DNA of 43,235 bases. It comes from Gammaproteobacteria bacterium (GTDB taxonomy: Bacteria > Pseudomonadota > Gammaproteobacteria > Pseudomonadales > JAUIET01). Positions 1 through 7,033 of the stretch are shown here, one piece after another; the first letter of the stretch is position 1; each line of letters begins with the position of its first letter. A model generated the notes under the pieces. That model saw only the letters and a list, made by a program, of their open reading frames with translations, was not told where the DNA came from and searched no databases. A program made the position numbers and the translations under genes. The DNA is taken from NCBI GenBank assembly GCA_030431775.1, contig JAUIHW010000033.1:1-43235 (forward strand), read 5' to 3'.

Positions 1-1
1 T

Positions 2-235
2 TTTGTCGCTGAGCTTGGGGATAAGACGCAATTGGCCACAATGTTGTTTGCGACCGATAAGGAAGTAAGCAAGTACACGGTATTTCTTGCCGCCTCAGCG
101 GCTCTCGTCGTCGCTTCAGCGCTGGGTATTCTGGCGGGCTCACTACTGTCTGAGTACATCAATCAGAGATATCTCCACTATGTTGCGGGTGCCGGATTTA
201 TTGGGATTGGCATGGTTACAATTTATAATACGTAA
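2..235 (+). CDS. GDT1/TMEM165 (UPF0016) family cation transporter, C-terminal part
   Basis: Open from the left edge: the frame beginning at base 2 reads FVAELGDKTQLATM, which contains the family signature E-x-G-D-K-T, and runs to a stop at 233-235. Two hydrophobic segments follow (a run near VFLAASAALVVASALG and one near HYVAGAGFIGIGMVT). Family members are inner-membrane Mn2+/Ca2+ exporters (MneA and GDT1 type), usually with two copies of this motif; this would be the second copy, with the first lost outside the window. The TTG at 32 is not a real start because the signature lies upstream of it. Family assignment is firm; the transported ion is inferred from relatives. Confidence 0.85.
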   Translation, partial: FVAELGDKTQLATMLFATDKEVSKYTVFLAASAALVVASALGILAGSLLSEYINQRYLHYVAGAGFIGIGMVTIYNT

Positions 236-355
236 AGCGCACCGCAATGCCGCCTGGCACGCTGATGCAATACACAGTTCTGCCGCGTAATGCGTTAATG
301 CCCGGCCTTGCCGCGAATCAGTTGATCATTTATCCAGTGCAGGGAGGTTCGCATT

Positions 356-721
356 TTGAAGCCAATTTTTAAGCCTGGAAAAAACATCGCTGTAAAAACA
401 CCAGCTCATGAATACGATTCAGTCGTGGCGTTCTACAGAGATGTATTGGGGTTCAGGCAACTACCCATTGATGAGCCCGACCCATTTGAATCGGCCTCTT
501 TTGAGTTTGGTGACAAGGTGCTATGGATTGACAGGATTGAAGGAATTAGCCAATCTGAGGTATGGCTCGAAGTCACTACGGATGACATCATTGCGGCGCA
601 GGAATATCTGAGAGCAAGCGGATGCAGTATTCGAAATGAAATTGAACGTTTGCCCGACTCGGTGAATGGCTTCTGGCTGAGCAGCCCTTCAAATATAATT
701 CATTTGGTGGTTGGCAGTTAG
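356..721 (+). CDS. VOC-family (glyoxalase/bleomycin-resistance fold) protein
   Basis: A 121-residue protein with one vicinal-oxygen-chelate module pair: N-terminal YDSVVAFYRDVLGF is the typical first helix after strand 1, and the C-terminal half has GFWLSSPSNIIHLV. The start is TTG at 356, supported by a strong AGGGAGG Shine-Dalgarno at 341-347, eight bases upstream. The expected metal ligands are not all evident (the second half ends in IIHLV rather than a clear Glu ligand), so substrate and activity are unknown. It precedes a second VOC gene, but with a 75-base gap. Fold assignment is good; function is not assigned. Confidence 0.8.
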   Translation: MKPIFKPGKNIAVKTPAHEYDSVVAFYRDVLGFRQLPIDEPDPFESASFEFGDKVLWIDRIEGISQSEVWLEVTTDDIIAAQEYLRASGCSIRNEIERLPDSVNGFWLSSPSNIIHLVVGS

Positions 722-796
722 CTATGCTGGCAACTCGAGTTAGCGTGCGAGCTTGAGTTTAGAGCGGAACACACAAAACAAACAGAGAGGTAGACT

Positions 797-1165
797 ATGC
801 TTGGTTACGTTACTTTGGGCTCAAACCAGTTCGAGCAGGCCGCATCGTTTTACGATGATCTGTTCGAGCTTTGCGGTGCAGGCCGCTTGATGGAACTTGA
901 CGGTTTTATTTTGTGGGGCACGTCATTGGACGAAGCTGCCGTCGCATTGACTAAACCCTACGATGGTCAACCAGCCACAGTTGGCAATGGAGTGATGGCG
1001 GCCATTCGAACTGACTCACAAGATGCCGTAAAGGCGCTTTACAGCAAGGCGCTGGAATTGGGTGGAACGGATGAAGGGGCGCCAGGTCAGCGCGGAGATG
1101 GTTTCTATGCGGCGTATTTCCGCGACCTGGATGGCAATAAGCTAAACGCTTTTTATTTGGGTTAA
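797..1165 (+). CDS. VOC-family protein
   Basis: A 122-residue protein with the sequence features of single-domain VOC proteins: MLGYVTLGSNQFEQAASFYDDLF at the start (strand 1 followed by the F-Y-D helix) and FYAAYFRDLDGNKLNAFY at the end, the usual F-x-D-P/L-D-G-N motif. The ATG at 797 follows an AGAGAGG ribosome site near 783. It is distinct in sequence from the VOC protein just upstream, so this is not a recent tandem duplicate. Substrate is unknown; relatives include glyoxalase-like and dioxygenase-like enzymes. Confidence 0.82.
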   Translation: MLGYVTLGSNQFEQAASFYDDLFELCGAGRLMELDGFILWGTSLDEAAVALTKPYDGQPATVGNGVMAAIRTDSQDAVKALYSKALELGGTDEGAPGQRGDGFYAAYFRDLDGNKLNAFYLG

Positions 1166-1196
1166 TTGCATCAGTGCTCGCACGCAGGTAGGCACC

Positions 1197-1607
1197 ATGG
1201 CAGGAATTACCGATCTGCAGGAGCTGATTGGCTCAATGTCGCCCGAGCTACAGCCTGGAGAATTTGTGTTTTGCACTGTGTCCGGGAAGTTGCAGGACTA
1301 TGTGCACATGAACTTGCTGGCTTCGTTTCAGGAACATGAGGGGCTGACCCTGGTTCTACCTTGTGCAGATGCAGACAATGCAAATCTGGAGTACAAAGGC
1401 AGGTTTCGCCAAATTACCTTGTCTGTACATTCCAGCCTGGATGCGGTTGGGCTGACGGCCACCGTTGCTGAGCAATTAACAAAATGTGGCATCAGCGCAA
1501 ATGTGCTGGCGGCCTATTATCATGACCATCTATTTGTGCAGACCGACAACGCCGAACGTGCGCTCACAGCGCTTAGAAAGCTGAGTAAGTCTGCGAGAGG
1601 TTTGTGA
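1197..1607 (+). CDS. ACT-domain-containing protein (COG3602-like)
   Basis: A 136-residue soluble protein. The N-terminal half (GEFVFCTVSG) and the C-terminal half (QITLSVHSSLDAVGLTATVAEQLTKCGIS, then VLAAYYHDHLFV) fit the two-ACT arrangement of small stand-alone ACT proteins; the second part matches the classic beta-alpha-beta ligand-binding pattern with a D-A-V-G-L turn. Such proteins are thought to bind amino acids, but no enzyme domain is attached. Gene starts 31 bases after the second VOC gene and may share its transcript. Family by pattern recognition; ligand unknown. Confidence 0.7.
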   Translation: MAGITDLQELIGSMSPELQPGEFVFCTVSGKLQDYVHMNLLASFQEHEGLTLVLPCADADNANLEYKGRFRQITLSVHSSLDAVGLTATVAEQLTKCGISANVLAAYYHDHLFVQTDNAERALTALRKLSKSARGL

Positions 1608-1657
1608 ATGTTGACGAGTTGCTGCATAAGCATCGCGGCTGGTTGATTGGTTATTGA

Positions 1658-2029
1658 ATGCCTGGAGAGAATGTATTGAACCCCGCCGACATCAAACCGG
1701 AAATAAATTTCGCCGACCTGGTAAAAATAGATGTTCGTGTGGGAACCATCGAACGGATAGAAGAGATTGAGGGCGCCGACAAGCTTATGCGCCTGTCAGT
1801 TGACTTTGGTGACCATACGCGCACGGTATTGGCCGGCATCAAACAGGAACGTGAACGACCGCAGGACATACAAGGCTTGCAGGCCTTGTTTGTTGTGAAT
1901 CTGCCACCAAGAAAAATCCACGGTGAAGTTTCCGAAGCCATGTTATTTGATATTGGCTATGAAGATGGTATTACGCCGGTACTGGCAATGCCTGAAATGC
2001 CGGTGCCGAACGGTACTCGCGCAGGTTAA
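1658..2029 (+). CDS. tRNA-binding OB-fold protein, CsaA/YgjH-like
   Basis: A 123-residue single-domain protein of the EMAP-II/tRNA-binding OB fold. Key pieces visible: FADLVKIDVRVGTIERIEEI (strand 1 with the D-V-R-V-G-x-I signature), DKLMRLSVDFGD, and the end motif NLPPRKIHGEVSEAML, which corresponds to the conserved N-L-x-P-x-x-x-x-G-x-x-S-E-x-M of this fold. CsaA and YgjH proteins bind tRNA structure and act as homodimers with a chaperone-like or trafficking role; this length is typical. The ATG at 1658 lies 50 bases after the ACT-domain gene. Assignment of fold is firm; the cellular role is inferred from relatives. Confidence 0.85.
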   Translation: MPGENVLNPADIKPEINFADLVKIDVRVGTIERIEEIEGADKLMRLSVDFGDHTRTVLAGIKQERERPQDIQGLQALFVVNLPPRKIHGEVSEAMLFDIGYEDGITPVLAMPEMPVPNGTRAG

Positions 2030-2137
2030 ACCGTTTCTATTACTGACACAGCACCCAGAAATGTCATTCGCCAGTGATCTAATCACTGGGCAGCGGCGTA
2101 ATTAGCTGCTCTGAATACTGGTTTGACTGCAACTTGA

Positions 2138-2986
2138 GGAGGGTGCCAGAAAACCAAGCAAGTTTTCGGTTCCAGCACAACTAATGCTCTAAGGCAACTC
2201 AAAATTGGCGTCGTTGGTTGTTCAGGGACGGGGAGCCCTACTGTAGAACTGCTTTTACGCTATCACACGAAAGAACTGGTCCTAATTGATTTTGATAGCA
2301 TTGAGGAAAGCAACTTAAACAGGATGCTAGTTTCTCGCAATCAGGATGCTGAGCTTAAGAGACCAAAGGTGGAACGAGCTGCGGAGTGGATAGAAGAATC
2401 AGGGCTTCCAACACGAGTCACGTCAATAGATGGCCTAGTCCCTTCAGATACTACAACAACTGCGCTCTCAGAGTGTGATGTCATTTTTGGCTGCGTTGAT
2501 AACGTCGTTGCAAGGCACGCAATCAACAAGATTGCCTGTGCTTACCTGATACCCTACTTTGATCTTGGAGTAGCTATCAAATCGAACAGGAATGGCGGTG
2601 ATATCCGGCATGCAGTTTCACGGTGCCACTATTTACAGCCTGACAGACCATGCCTATTGGATAGAGAGGCATACTCATCTGAAAGGCTTGCTGAAGAAAG
2701 CTACCGTCAAGATGACCCAGAGTTTCATAAGAACTTAAAGGAACTTGGCTACACCCAAGAACGAAATGAGATTCAAGCCGTTATGACTTTGACAATGCAG
2801 GCCGCCGTTATGGCTGTGGATGACTTGATGGCTCGCCTACATGGCTATAGAGTAGATTCGAACAGAAACTTTGATGAACAGGAGCATTCGTTTACTCATA
2901 CTCACTATGAACATAGAGCCCACGCCGGTGATAATTTCGCTCTGCGTAATTTTGTTGCGGCTGGGGATAGGCATGTGAGAATGTGA
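2138..2986 (+). pseudogene. 5'-truncated E1-like ThiF/MoeB-family adenylyltransferase
   Basis: The frame is open from just after a stop at 2135-2137 to the stop at 2984-2986 and encodes a complete E1-type adenylation core: VFGSSTTNALRQLKIGVVG (entry helix and first strand), C-S-G-T-G-S glycine loop, VLIDFDSIEESNLNR (D-x-D plus N-x-x-R), a lysine in KRPKVE, and FGCVDN. No ATG, GTG or TTG occurs in this frame before 2324, which lies downstream of the glycine loop, so a normal start codon is missing; starting at 2324 would delete the ATP site. I read this as a gene whose 5' end (possibly an extra N-terminal domain) was lost at a junction near 2.1 kb. E1-like enzymes adenylate the C-terminus of ubiquitin-like or sulfur-carrier proteins. 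The next gene, a DUF6527 protein, overlaps the stop. Confidence 0.75.
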
Positions 2987-3321
2987 TGTTAAAGTCTGCT
3001 AGGAAATTCATTCACCGGATATTCAGGCGGCTATCGGAATTTTTCGATAAGCCCTATTCAGTTATTTTTGTTGAAGGCCCGATAGATCACCCCAGCAATA
3101 AGGTTTTGTATGTCGTTGGTGTAAAAGATGAGCCTTGGCAAGTTGAAATGCTTTGCCCATGCGGTTGTGCGGAAAGAATCGTTCTGCCTGTGAACAACGA
3201 AATATCTCCAAGATGGACAGTGACTATTACAGATAGGCCGTCCTTATCACCATCGGTTTGGCGAACTAAAGGATGTAAGTCCCATTTCTTTTTAAGATCT
3301 GGAAGAATTAGATGGTGTTGA
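2986..3321 (+). CDS. DUF6527-family zinc-ribbon-like protein
   Basis: A 111-residue protein (ATG at 2986 overlapping the upstream stop as TGATG; a GTG at 2983 is the alternative). It shows the features I associate with DUF6527: a central W-Q-V-E-M-L-C-P-C-G-C-A-E-R-I-x-L stretch, then SLSPSVWRT, then GCKSHFF and a terminal GRIRWC. The Cys pattern C-P-C-G-C with a later GCxSH suggests a metal-binding knuckle. From memory, proteins of this family often sit beside ThiF/E1-like genes in ubiquitin-like conjugation loci of bacteria, which agrees with this context. Biochemical role unknown. It appears intact although its partner upstream is truncated. Confidence 0.75.
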   Translation: MLKSARKFIHRIFRRLSEFFDKPYSVIFVEGPIDHPSNKVLYVVGVKDEPWQVEMLCPCGCAERIVLPVNNEISPRWTVTITDRPSLSPSVWRTKGCKSHFFLRSGRIRWC

Positions 3322-3426
3322 ACCTTGGTGAGAAGAGAATTTCATCTCCACAGAGTTCAGGAATATCTCGTCAAATTCAGGAACATCACTATAGTTGAGT
3401 TGAGGGCTGGTTGAGCGACTCCCAGT

Positions 3427-3597
3427 TTATAACAGGCCTTTTTCTTCTGCTATTTCTTTCGATTTTTTCAGAATTTCTGCTGGTGTCAGTTGCGAATAGC
3501 CGCTGTTCTCGGCGCGAATAAATTTGACGCGTATCGCCTCTATGTTCCGGTTTTGATGCGCTGAACGTCTGGTTCGTTGTTCTGATTCTGTTGTCAT
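3427..3597 (-). CDS. Small (56-residue) third gene of the toxin-antitoxin operon
   Basis: ATG at 3597-3595 follows the antitoxin stop without a spacer base, and the frame runs to TAA at 3429-3427, giving 56 residues. The N-terminal 20 residues are polar and Arg/Gln-rich (SEQRTRRSAHQNRN); the rest reads IRVKFIRAENSGYSQLTPAEILKKS and resembles the C-terminal tail of ParD/CopG-type antitoxins (an A-E-x-S-G-x-S-x-L-T-P-E-I-L pattern) without an obvious ribbon-helix-helix. Tight packing argues for translation. It could be an accessory antitoxin or the leftover tail of a second antitoxin gene. Confidence 0.5.
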   Translation of the reverse strand: MTTESEQRTRRSAHQNRNIEAIRVKFIRAENSGYSQLTPAEILKKSKEIAEEKGLL

Positions 3598-3906
3598 TCA
3601 GATGCCCAGTCGAGCAGGCGTTAGTCGATAACCCATCGCCTTCATGATCGCGTTGATGTTTTCGAGACGGGGATTGCCTTTATTTGACAATGCCTTTTGT
3701 AGGCCTTGCCGAGTGATACCGATTTTTTCGGCCATAGCGGAAACGCCCTTAGCTCGCGCAATAATTCGCAAACCCGATAGCAGTGCCGCGCTGTCATCAT
3801 CCAGTGCGTAGGTTTCAAAAATCTCTGATAAAAAATCGTCAATTTCTTCCGGGTGCTGCGCGAAATAATCTTCGCTCAGTTCGTCAAATGATCTGTATTT
3901 AGTCAT
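3598..3906 (-). CDS. HigA-like antitoxin (HI1420/addiction module antidote family)
   Basis: A 102-residue protein with an N-terminal acidic toxin-neutralising region (DELSEDYFAQHPEEIDDFLSEIFE) and a C-terminal XRE-type helix-turn-helix (SAMAEKIGITRQGLQKALSNKGNP, then LENINAIMKAMGYRL). This is the pattern of the HI1420 antidote family (TIGR02684-like), where the second gene of the pair is the antitoxin. The start ATG at 3906 overlaps the toxin's 3' end by eight bases, so translation is coupled. It should bind the toxin and, through its HTH, the 18-bp palindrome upstream of the operon. Confidence 0.9.
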   Translation of the reverse strand: MTKYRSFDELSEDYFAQHPEEIDDFLSEIFETYALDDDSAALLSGLRIIARAKGVSAMAEKIGITRQGLQKALSNKGNPRLENINAIMKAMGYRLTPARLGI

Positions 3907-4237
3907 GGCTTAAATACTCCTTCCAATATATCTTTGCTGTTTCAATATCCTTATTTTGAGTTGACTTGTCGCCACCGGATAAAAGGACAACCAATGTTTT
4001 TCCATGTTCACCAAAGTAAATGCGGTAGCCCGGACCAAAATCCAGTCTTAACTCAAGGACTCCTTCCTGTAACGGTTTATAGTCGCCATAGTTACCACTT
4101 TGGACACGGGTAATGCGCTGTAATATCCGCCTGCGTGTGCGTGGATCGCGTAACCCATTAAGCCAGTCGGTAAATGGCTCTACGCCATTTTCATCGGCAT
4201 AAATAATGACCTCTTTAGGCGTTGCCTCCCGTACCAT
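3899..4237 (-). CDS. RelE/HigB-like toxin (HI1419/Gp49 family)
   Basis: About 112 residues from the ATG at 4237, chosen because a GGAAGG ribosome site lies just upstream; a TTG at 4252 in the same frame is less likely. Diagnostic pieces are PFTDWLNGLRDPRTRRRILQRI, then LQEGVLELRLDFGPGYRIYF and LLSGGDKSTQNKDI with a terminal A-x-I-Y-W. These match the phage-derived Gp49-like/HI1419 branch of the RelE/ParE superfamily, whose members are mostly ribosome-dependent mRNA interferases. Toxin-first order and overlap with the antitoxin are typical of this family. Activity is inferred from family membership. Confidence 0.9.
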   Translation of the reverse strand: MVREATPKEVIIYADENGVEPFTDWLNGLRDPRTRRRILQRITRVQSGNYGDYKPLQEGVLELRLDFGPGYRIYFGEHGKTLVVLLSGGDKSTQNKDIETAKIYWKEYLSHD

Positions 4238-4260
4238 AGTAATCCTTCCCAATAGCTTAT

Positions 4261-4289
4261 ATTTTACAGATGCAAACTATAGTTTGCAA
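4261..4289 (-). promoter_or_regulatory. Promoter and palindromic operator of the toxin-antitoxin operon
   Basis: A perfect 18-bp palindrome, TGCAAACTATAGTTTGCA, lies at 4271-4288, starting 34 bases before the toxin start. On the minus strand a sigma70-like promoter overlaps it: TTGCAA (4289-4284) as -35, a 17-base spacer containing most of the palindrome, and TAAAAT (4266-4261) as -10. This layout predicts autorepression by the antitoxin or the toxin-antitoxin complex. Sequence symmetry is directly visible; the binding partner is inferred. Confidence 0.75.
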
Positions 4290-4452
4290 CAAAATCTTAC
4301 CTCATAGATGATGTCTGTCACATTTGCCTCTATAAACAAGGATGTACCCCCCCCTGATATATTTATTGAGTCTTGCTTTTTCAACGATGATACCTTTGAT
4401 TCGATCGGTTTCTGACGGGCATCAGTAACTGGTCTTGCATGTTAATCCCTTA

Positions 4453-5571
4453 TCAAGACGCCTTCAGTTCGTACGGAGTGACCTCATTATTATCCACGGT
4501 GACCAGCTGAATCAGTTTTGGATGGATATACAGCCTCTCTCTACCGGCCTTTTGCTCAATCAGCACACCAATGCTCACCAATTTCTTTAGATATTCCGAC
4601 GCTGTTTGCCGTTTAGCTATATCTGCTTCCACCAAATTGGTTATGCGGCAATAGGGCTGCTCAAAAATAACATCGATTAGCTCTCGACTATAAATCTTCG
4701 GTAGCTGTTCTCGTACATAACCGGTCGTATGGTCAGCCAACTCACGAATGCTGAGAATTTTCTGTGTTGTCCACTGCGCCGTGCTTTCAACAGCCTCAAG
4801 CATATACAGCAGCCAGGGCTCCCAAGCCTGCTCTCGGGTCACAGCCAGCAGGCCGCTATAGTACTGAGCTTTATTAGCAATGATATAGCGACTCAAGTAC
4901 AAAATAGGCAGAGTAAGCAGCTCCTCTTGCACCAGATACAGGATATTGAGGATTCGGCCAGTACGACCATTGCCATCAGTAAAGGGGTGAATCGCCTCAA
5001 ACTGGTAGTGCATGACCGCCATACGAATCAGTGGGTCTAACTCCGGCTGCTCATGAAGAAAGCTTTCCCAATTGCTTAGCAGGTCTCGCAATACCTTTTC
5101 ACCTGCTGGCGGGGTGCTGATGATTTCGCCAGTTTTGTCGTTGGCCAGAGCGGTGCCCGGCACTTTGCGCACCGCCATTTCAACACCTTTAATCTGGCTA
5201 CAAATAGACTCGGCCATATTGGTGTTAATGGGTCTCTGCGCTAATGCCTGCCAACCTTCATATAGCGCTCTGCGGTAGCGAAGCGCTTCTTTAGTAGCCG
5301 TGTCAGCGTGGGCTTCATCATTATCTGCATACTGAAATAGCTTGTCAGTGGTAGTAACAATGTTTTCGATTTCTGAACTGTCTTTGGCTTCCAGTATAGG
5401 CAGAGTGTTGATCAGCATAGCCTGATTGGGAATAAGCTCAGCCGCTTGCTTAAGCTCAGCAAGGGCTACCCGTGCAGAAATACACTGCTTTAATACTGCC
5501 TTGGTTTCCAGCTCAATGCCTGGCGGCAATAAAGGAAGGTCGTTATATGGCTTTTCGGGGTGCCAGCTCAT
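4453..5571 (-). CDS. fic: Fic-family protein adenylyltransferase, SoFic-like
   Basis: A 372-residue Fic enzyme that transfers AMP from ATP to target hydroxyl groups. The active-site motif HPFTDGNGRTGR (residues about 195-206) is complete. An inhibitory motif of the N-terminal (class II) type, S-S-E-I-E-N at 65-70, should self-restrain activity by placing a Glu against the ATP site. The N-terminal Fic_N helix region (ALAELKQAAELIPNQ) and a C-terminal winged-helix-like region (CRITNLVEADIAKRQTASEYL) flank the Fic core. Length and sequence closely recall Shewanella oneidensis SoFic, also 372 residues as I remember it. The gene has its own promoter region with repeated operator boxes, so it is probably autoregulated. 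Targets are unknown. Confidence 0.93.
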   Translation of the reverse strand: MSWHPEKPYNDLPLLPPGIELETKAVLKQCISARVALAELKQAAELIPNQAMLINTLPILEAKDSSEIENIVTTTDKLFQYADNDEAHADTATKEALRYRRALYEGWQALAQRPINTNMAESICSQIKGVEMAVRKVPGTALANDKTGEIISTPPAGEKVLRDLLSNWESFLHEQPELDPLIRMAVMHYQFEAIHPFTDGNGRTGRILNILYLVQEELLTLPILYLSRYIIANKAQYYSGLLAVTREQAWEPWLLYMLEAVESTAQWTTQKILSIRELADHTTGYVREQLPKIYSRELIDVIFEQPYCRITNLVEADIAKRQTASEYLKKLVSIGVLIEQKAGRERLYIHPKLIQLVTVDNNEVTPYELKAS

Positions 5572-5591
5572 ATGTTTACTAAATTTATTTT

Positions 5592-5671
5592 TATCGACAT
5601 ATTCTGAGCATATGTCGATAGCATCGACACGTCAAGCAATTATGTCGATATATTTTATAAATATAGACATA
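5592..5671 (-). promoter_or_regulatory. Fic promoter with tandem inverted-repeat operators
   Basis: Two 29-bp inverted repeats sit side by side, 5592-5620 and 5622-5650, separated by one base. Each has the half-site TATCGACATA (left) and TATGTCGATA (right); the first pair has perfect 11-base arms around a 7-base centre, and the left arm of the second is weaker. A further near-perfect half-site lies at 5662-5671 (one mismatch), so boxes alternate in orientation along about 80 bases. A minus-strand promoter is embedded: TTGACG (5635-5630), 17 bases, TATGCT (5612-5607). Repressor binding here would block fic transcription; the Fic winged-helix region is the obvious but unproven candidate. Confidence 0.7.
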
Positions 5672-6042
5672 TAAGGTGGCTTTCCCTCAATAAATCCAGT
5701 TTTTGAGGAGATTAGAAGCGTTCTCCTTCGCAAACACAGGGTGCAGTGCAGGATACATACAACACTGAAAGTAACATCACAGTAATTGAAAAACCTAAAT
5801 CTCTTTCTAAATCAGATAGATAGACCTACCCATTGGGTCCTCTCCTGGGCACCATTACTATTTAACTAACGTAGCTCGATCTTCGGGGCCGCAGTTTCTG
5901 TACTCTAAATTCCCCAGAGGACTATTCAGTCAGGGCTCTCTATCCGCGCTACGCGCGTTAATGGTCCTGCCTCTCACATGACACACGTTGGCCCCACCAA
6001 CAAACCACTAACGACTGCGACTTTACTGAGCAGCAGATCACA
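5672..6042. other. Intergenic stretch without recognisable gene
   Basis: About 370 bases between the fic operators and the methyltransferase stop. I found no frame with a convincing start, ribosome site and protein-like composition, and no clear terminator or RNA structure. A short GC-rich run CGCGCTACGCGCG near 5947 has a look-alike near 13295, which I regard as compositional. The stretch may be debris from past insertions, in keeping with the accessory nature of the surroundings. Confidence 0.5.
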
Positions 6043-6798
6043 TCACACCATCGGCTTCTTTGAGACATAGACCCCGTAACTGTAGTAGTCGCGATACTTT
6101 TCGTAGAGGCTTGTTTCGTTCTGCTCCGCCTCAACGATGGCCACCGCCTCATCGCTCGCGCCATGCCGTTCGAGGAAGGCTTCAAACCGAGCTTGCATGG
6201 GCCGATAGTAGTTATCAAGCCAGCAATGGGCCGGCAGAACAAAGTATGCCTCCAGACTATAACCGTGCCGCTCAAGGATCTCGATCTTTGCCGAGGCGAC
6301 GTCGATCTCCGGGTACTCAGCCTCCCAATGGGACTGGAGCTCCGTCGGTCGTGTAGCGCTCAGCCATGTGATCTCGGAAACGATGAGCTTCCCACCCGGC
6401 TTCAGGAATCGGCCCCAGGCTGATATACCCGCCTCGAAGCCCATGTTGTAGACGGCCCCTTCGGACAAGATCACGTCGAATTCACCTTCATCAAACGGCA
6501 GGTCATCCATGGAACGGTTCAGCGTGGTGATCCTGTCCGCCACTCCGTAATCTCTGGCTCTGACTTGGAGCTCATCGAGAAACTCCGGCAGGAAGTCCAC
6601 GGCGGTGATGTCGGCATCCAGTTCCCTGGCCAGGAGAAGGGTTGATGCGCCGGTGCCGCAGCCAATATCCGCGACCTTCAAACGCCGCGAGCGATCGAGC
6701 CCCGCCAGCTCTAGCGCTCGTATTGTCTCAGCATCCCCACCTGGCCCCTGTCGTTCCGCAGGCCGGTGGAGATCCACGAGTAGTTGAAATTCGGTCAT
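6043..6798 (-). CDS. Class I SAM-dependent methyltransferase
   Basis: A 251-residue protein from the ATG at 6798 (MTEFQLLVDLH); the longer reading frame upstream has an unnatural composition. The Rossmann methyltransferase motifs are clear: VADIGCGTGASTLLLA (SAM-binding glycine loop), ITAVDFLPEF (acidic end of strand 2), DLPFDEGEFDVILSEGAVYNMGF, and LKPGGKLIVSEITWL. The C-terminal region is Tyr/Trp-rich and probably forms the substrate pocket, suggesting a small-molecule substrate. Its first codons lie inside a 40-bp repeat that recurs beyond hipB, so its original upstream region has probably been displaced. Substrate unknown. Confidence 0.88.
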   Translation of the reverse strand: MTEFQLLVDLHRPAERQGPGGDAETIRALELAGLDRSRRLKVADIGCGTGASTLLLARELDADITAVDFLPEFLDELQVRARDYGVADRITTLNRSMDDLPFDEGEFDVILSEGAVYNMGFEAGISAWGRFLKPGGKLIVSEITWLSATRPTELQSHWEAEYPEIDVASAKIEILERHGYSLEAYFVLPAHCWLDNYYRPMQARFEAFLERHGASDEAVAIVEAEQNETSLYEKYRDYYSYGVYVSKKPMV

Positions 6799-6817
6799 GG
6801 CCCTGTTTTGATCCTCA
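6778..6817. repeat. 40-bp direct repeat, copy A (overlaps methyltransferase start)
   Basis: The 40 bases at 6778-6817 recur at 8805-8844 in the same orientation with a single difference (T versus C near the right end). Both contain GAGTAGTTGAAATTCGGTCA followed by TGGCCCTGTTTTGA. Copy A holds the first seven codons of the methyltransferase and about 19 bases upstream; copy B holds the same fragment with no gene attached. The segment between the copies carries hipBA and a REP-like element. Confidence 0.9.
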
Positions 6818-6982
6818 TAAGTCGCCGGGTGTGCAGAGCCTGCGCGACAAGGACTGCTGGACGAACGCGTTCCCGGCACCCTTAGTGTGGTTGTGGTCGA
6901 GCAGGGAGATCAACGGCAGCGGCACGTGCTTGTGTCTGACTTCGGCCAGGGCGTCAAGGAACCAAAACCCTTCTACCCACAT
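6815..6982 (-). CDS. Possible 55-residue ORF, unrecognised
   Basis: A minus-strand frame from ATG at 6982 to TGA at 6817-6815 encodes 55 residues, with segments WVEGFWFLDALAEVRHKH and LISLLDHNHTKGAGNAF. Its composition is protein-like rather than random and it ends just ahead of the methyltransferase start (17 bases apart), so it could be a leader gene or the C-terminal remnant of a larger gene broken by rearrangement. I do not recognise a family and see no strong ribosome site. Low confidence. Confidence 0.3.
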   Translation of the reverse strand: MWVEGFWFLDALAEVRHKHVPLPLISLLDHNHTKGAGNAFVQQSLSRRLCTPGDL

Positions 6983-7033
6983 GATGGAAATTGCGCTTCT
7001 GCCGCCTGAGTATCGCTTTCCAGAATCTCGTAG

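Noticed and set aside
2071-2089. CCAGTGAT-CTA-ATCACTGG hairpin after the tRNA-binding gene
   Set aside because: A perfect 8-base stem, but there is no T-run, so I did not call it a terminator; it could be chance or a weak processing site.
3352-3395. Two copies of TTCAGGAAYATC in the gap before the toxin-antitoxin operon
   Set aside because: Only two short copies with no link to a promoter or element.
5946-5960. CGCGCTACGCGCG run, also near 13295
   Set aside because: Short GC-rich similarity without further flanking identity; likely compositional.
6043-6879. Longer N-terminus for the methyltransferase (start 6879)
   Set aside because: The extension is Ser/Arg/Pro-rich and crosses the repeat boundary; ATG 6798 begins family-like sequence.
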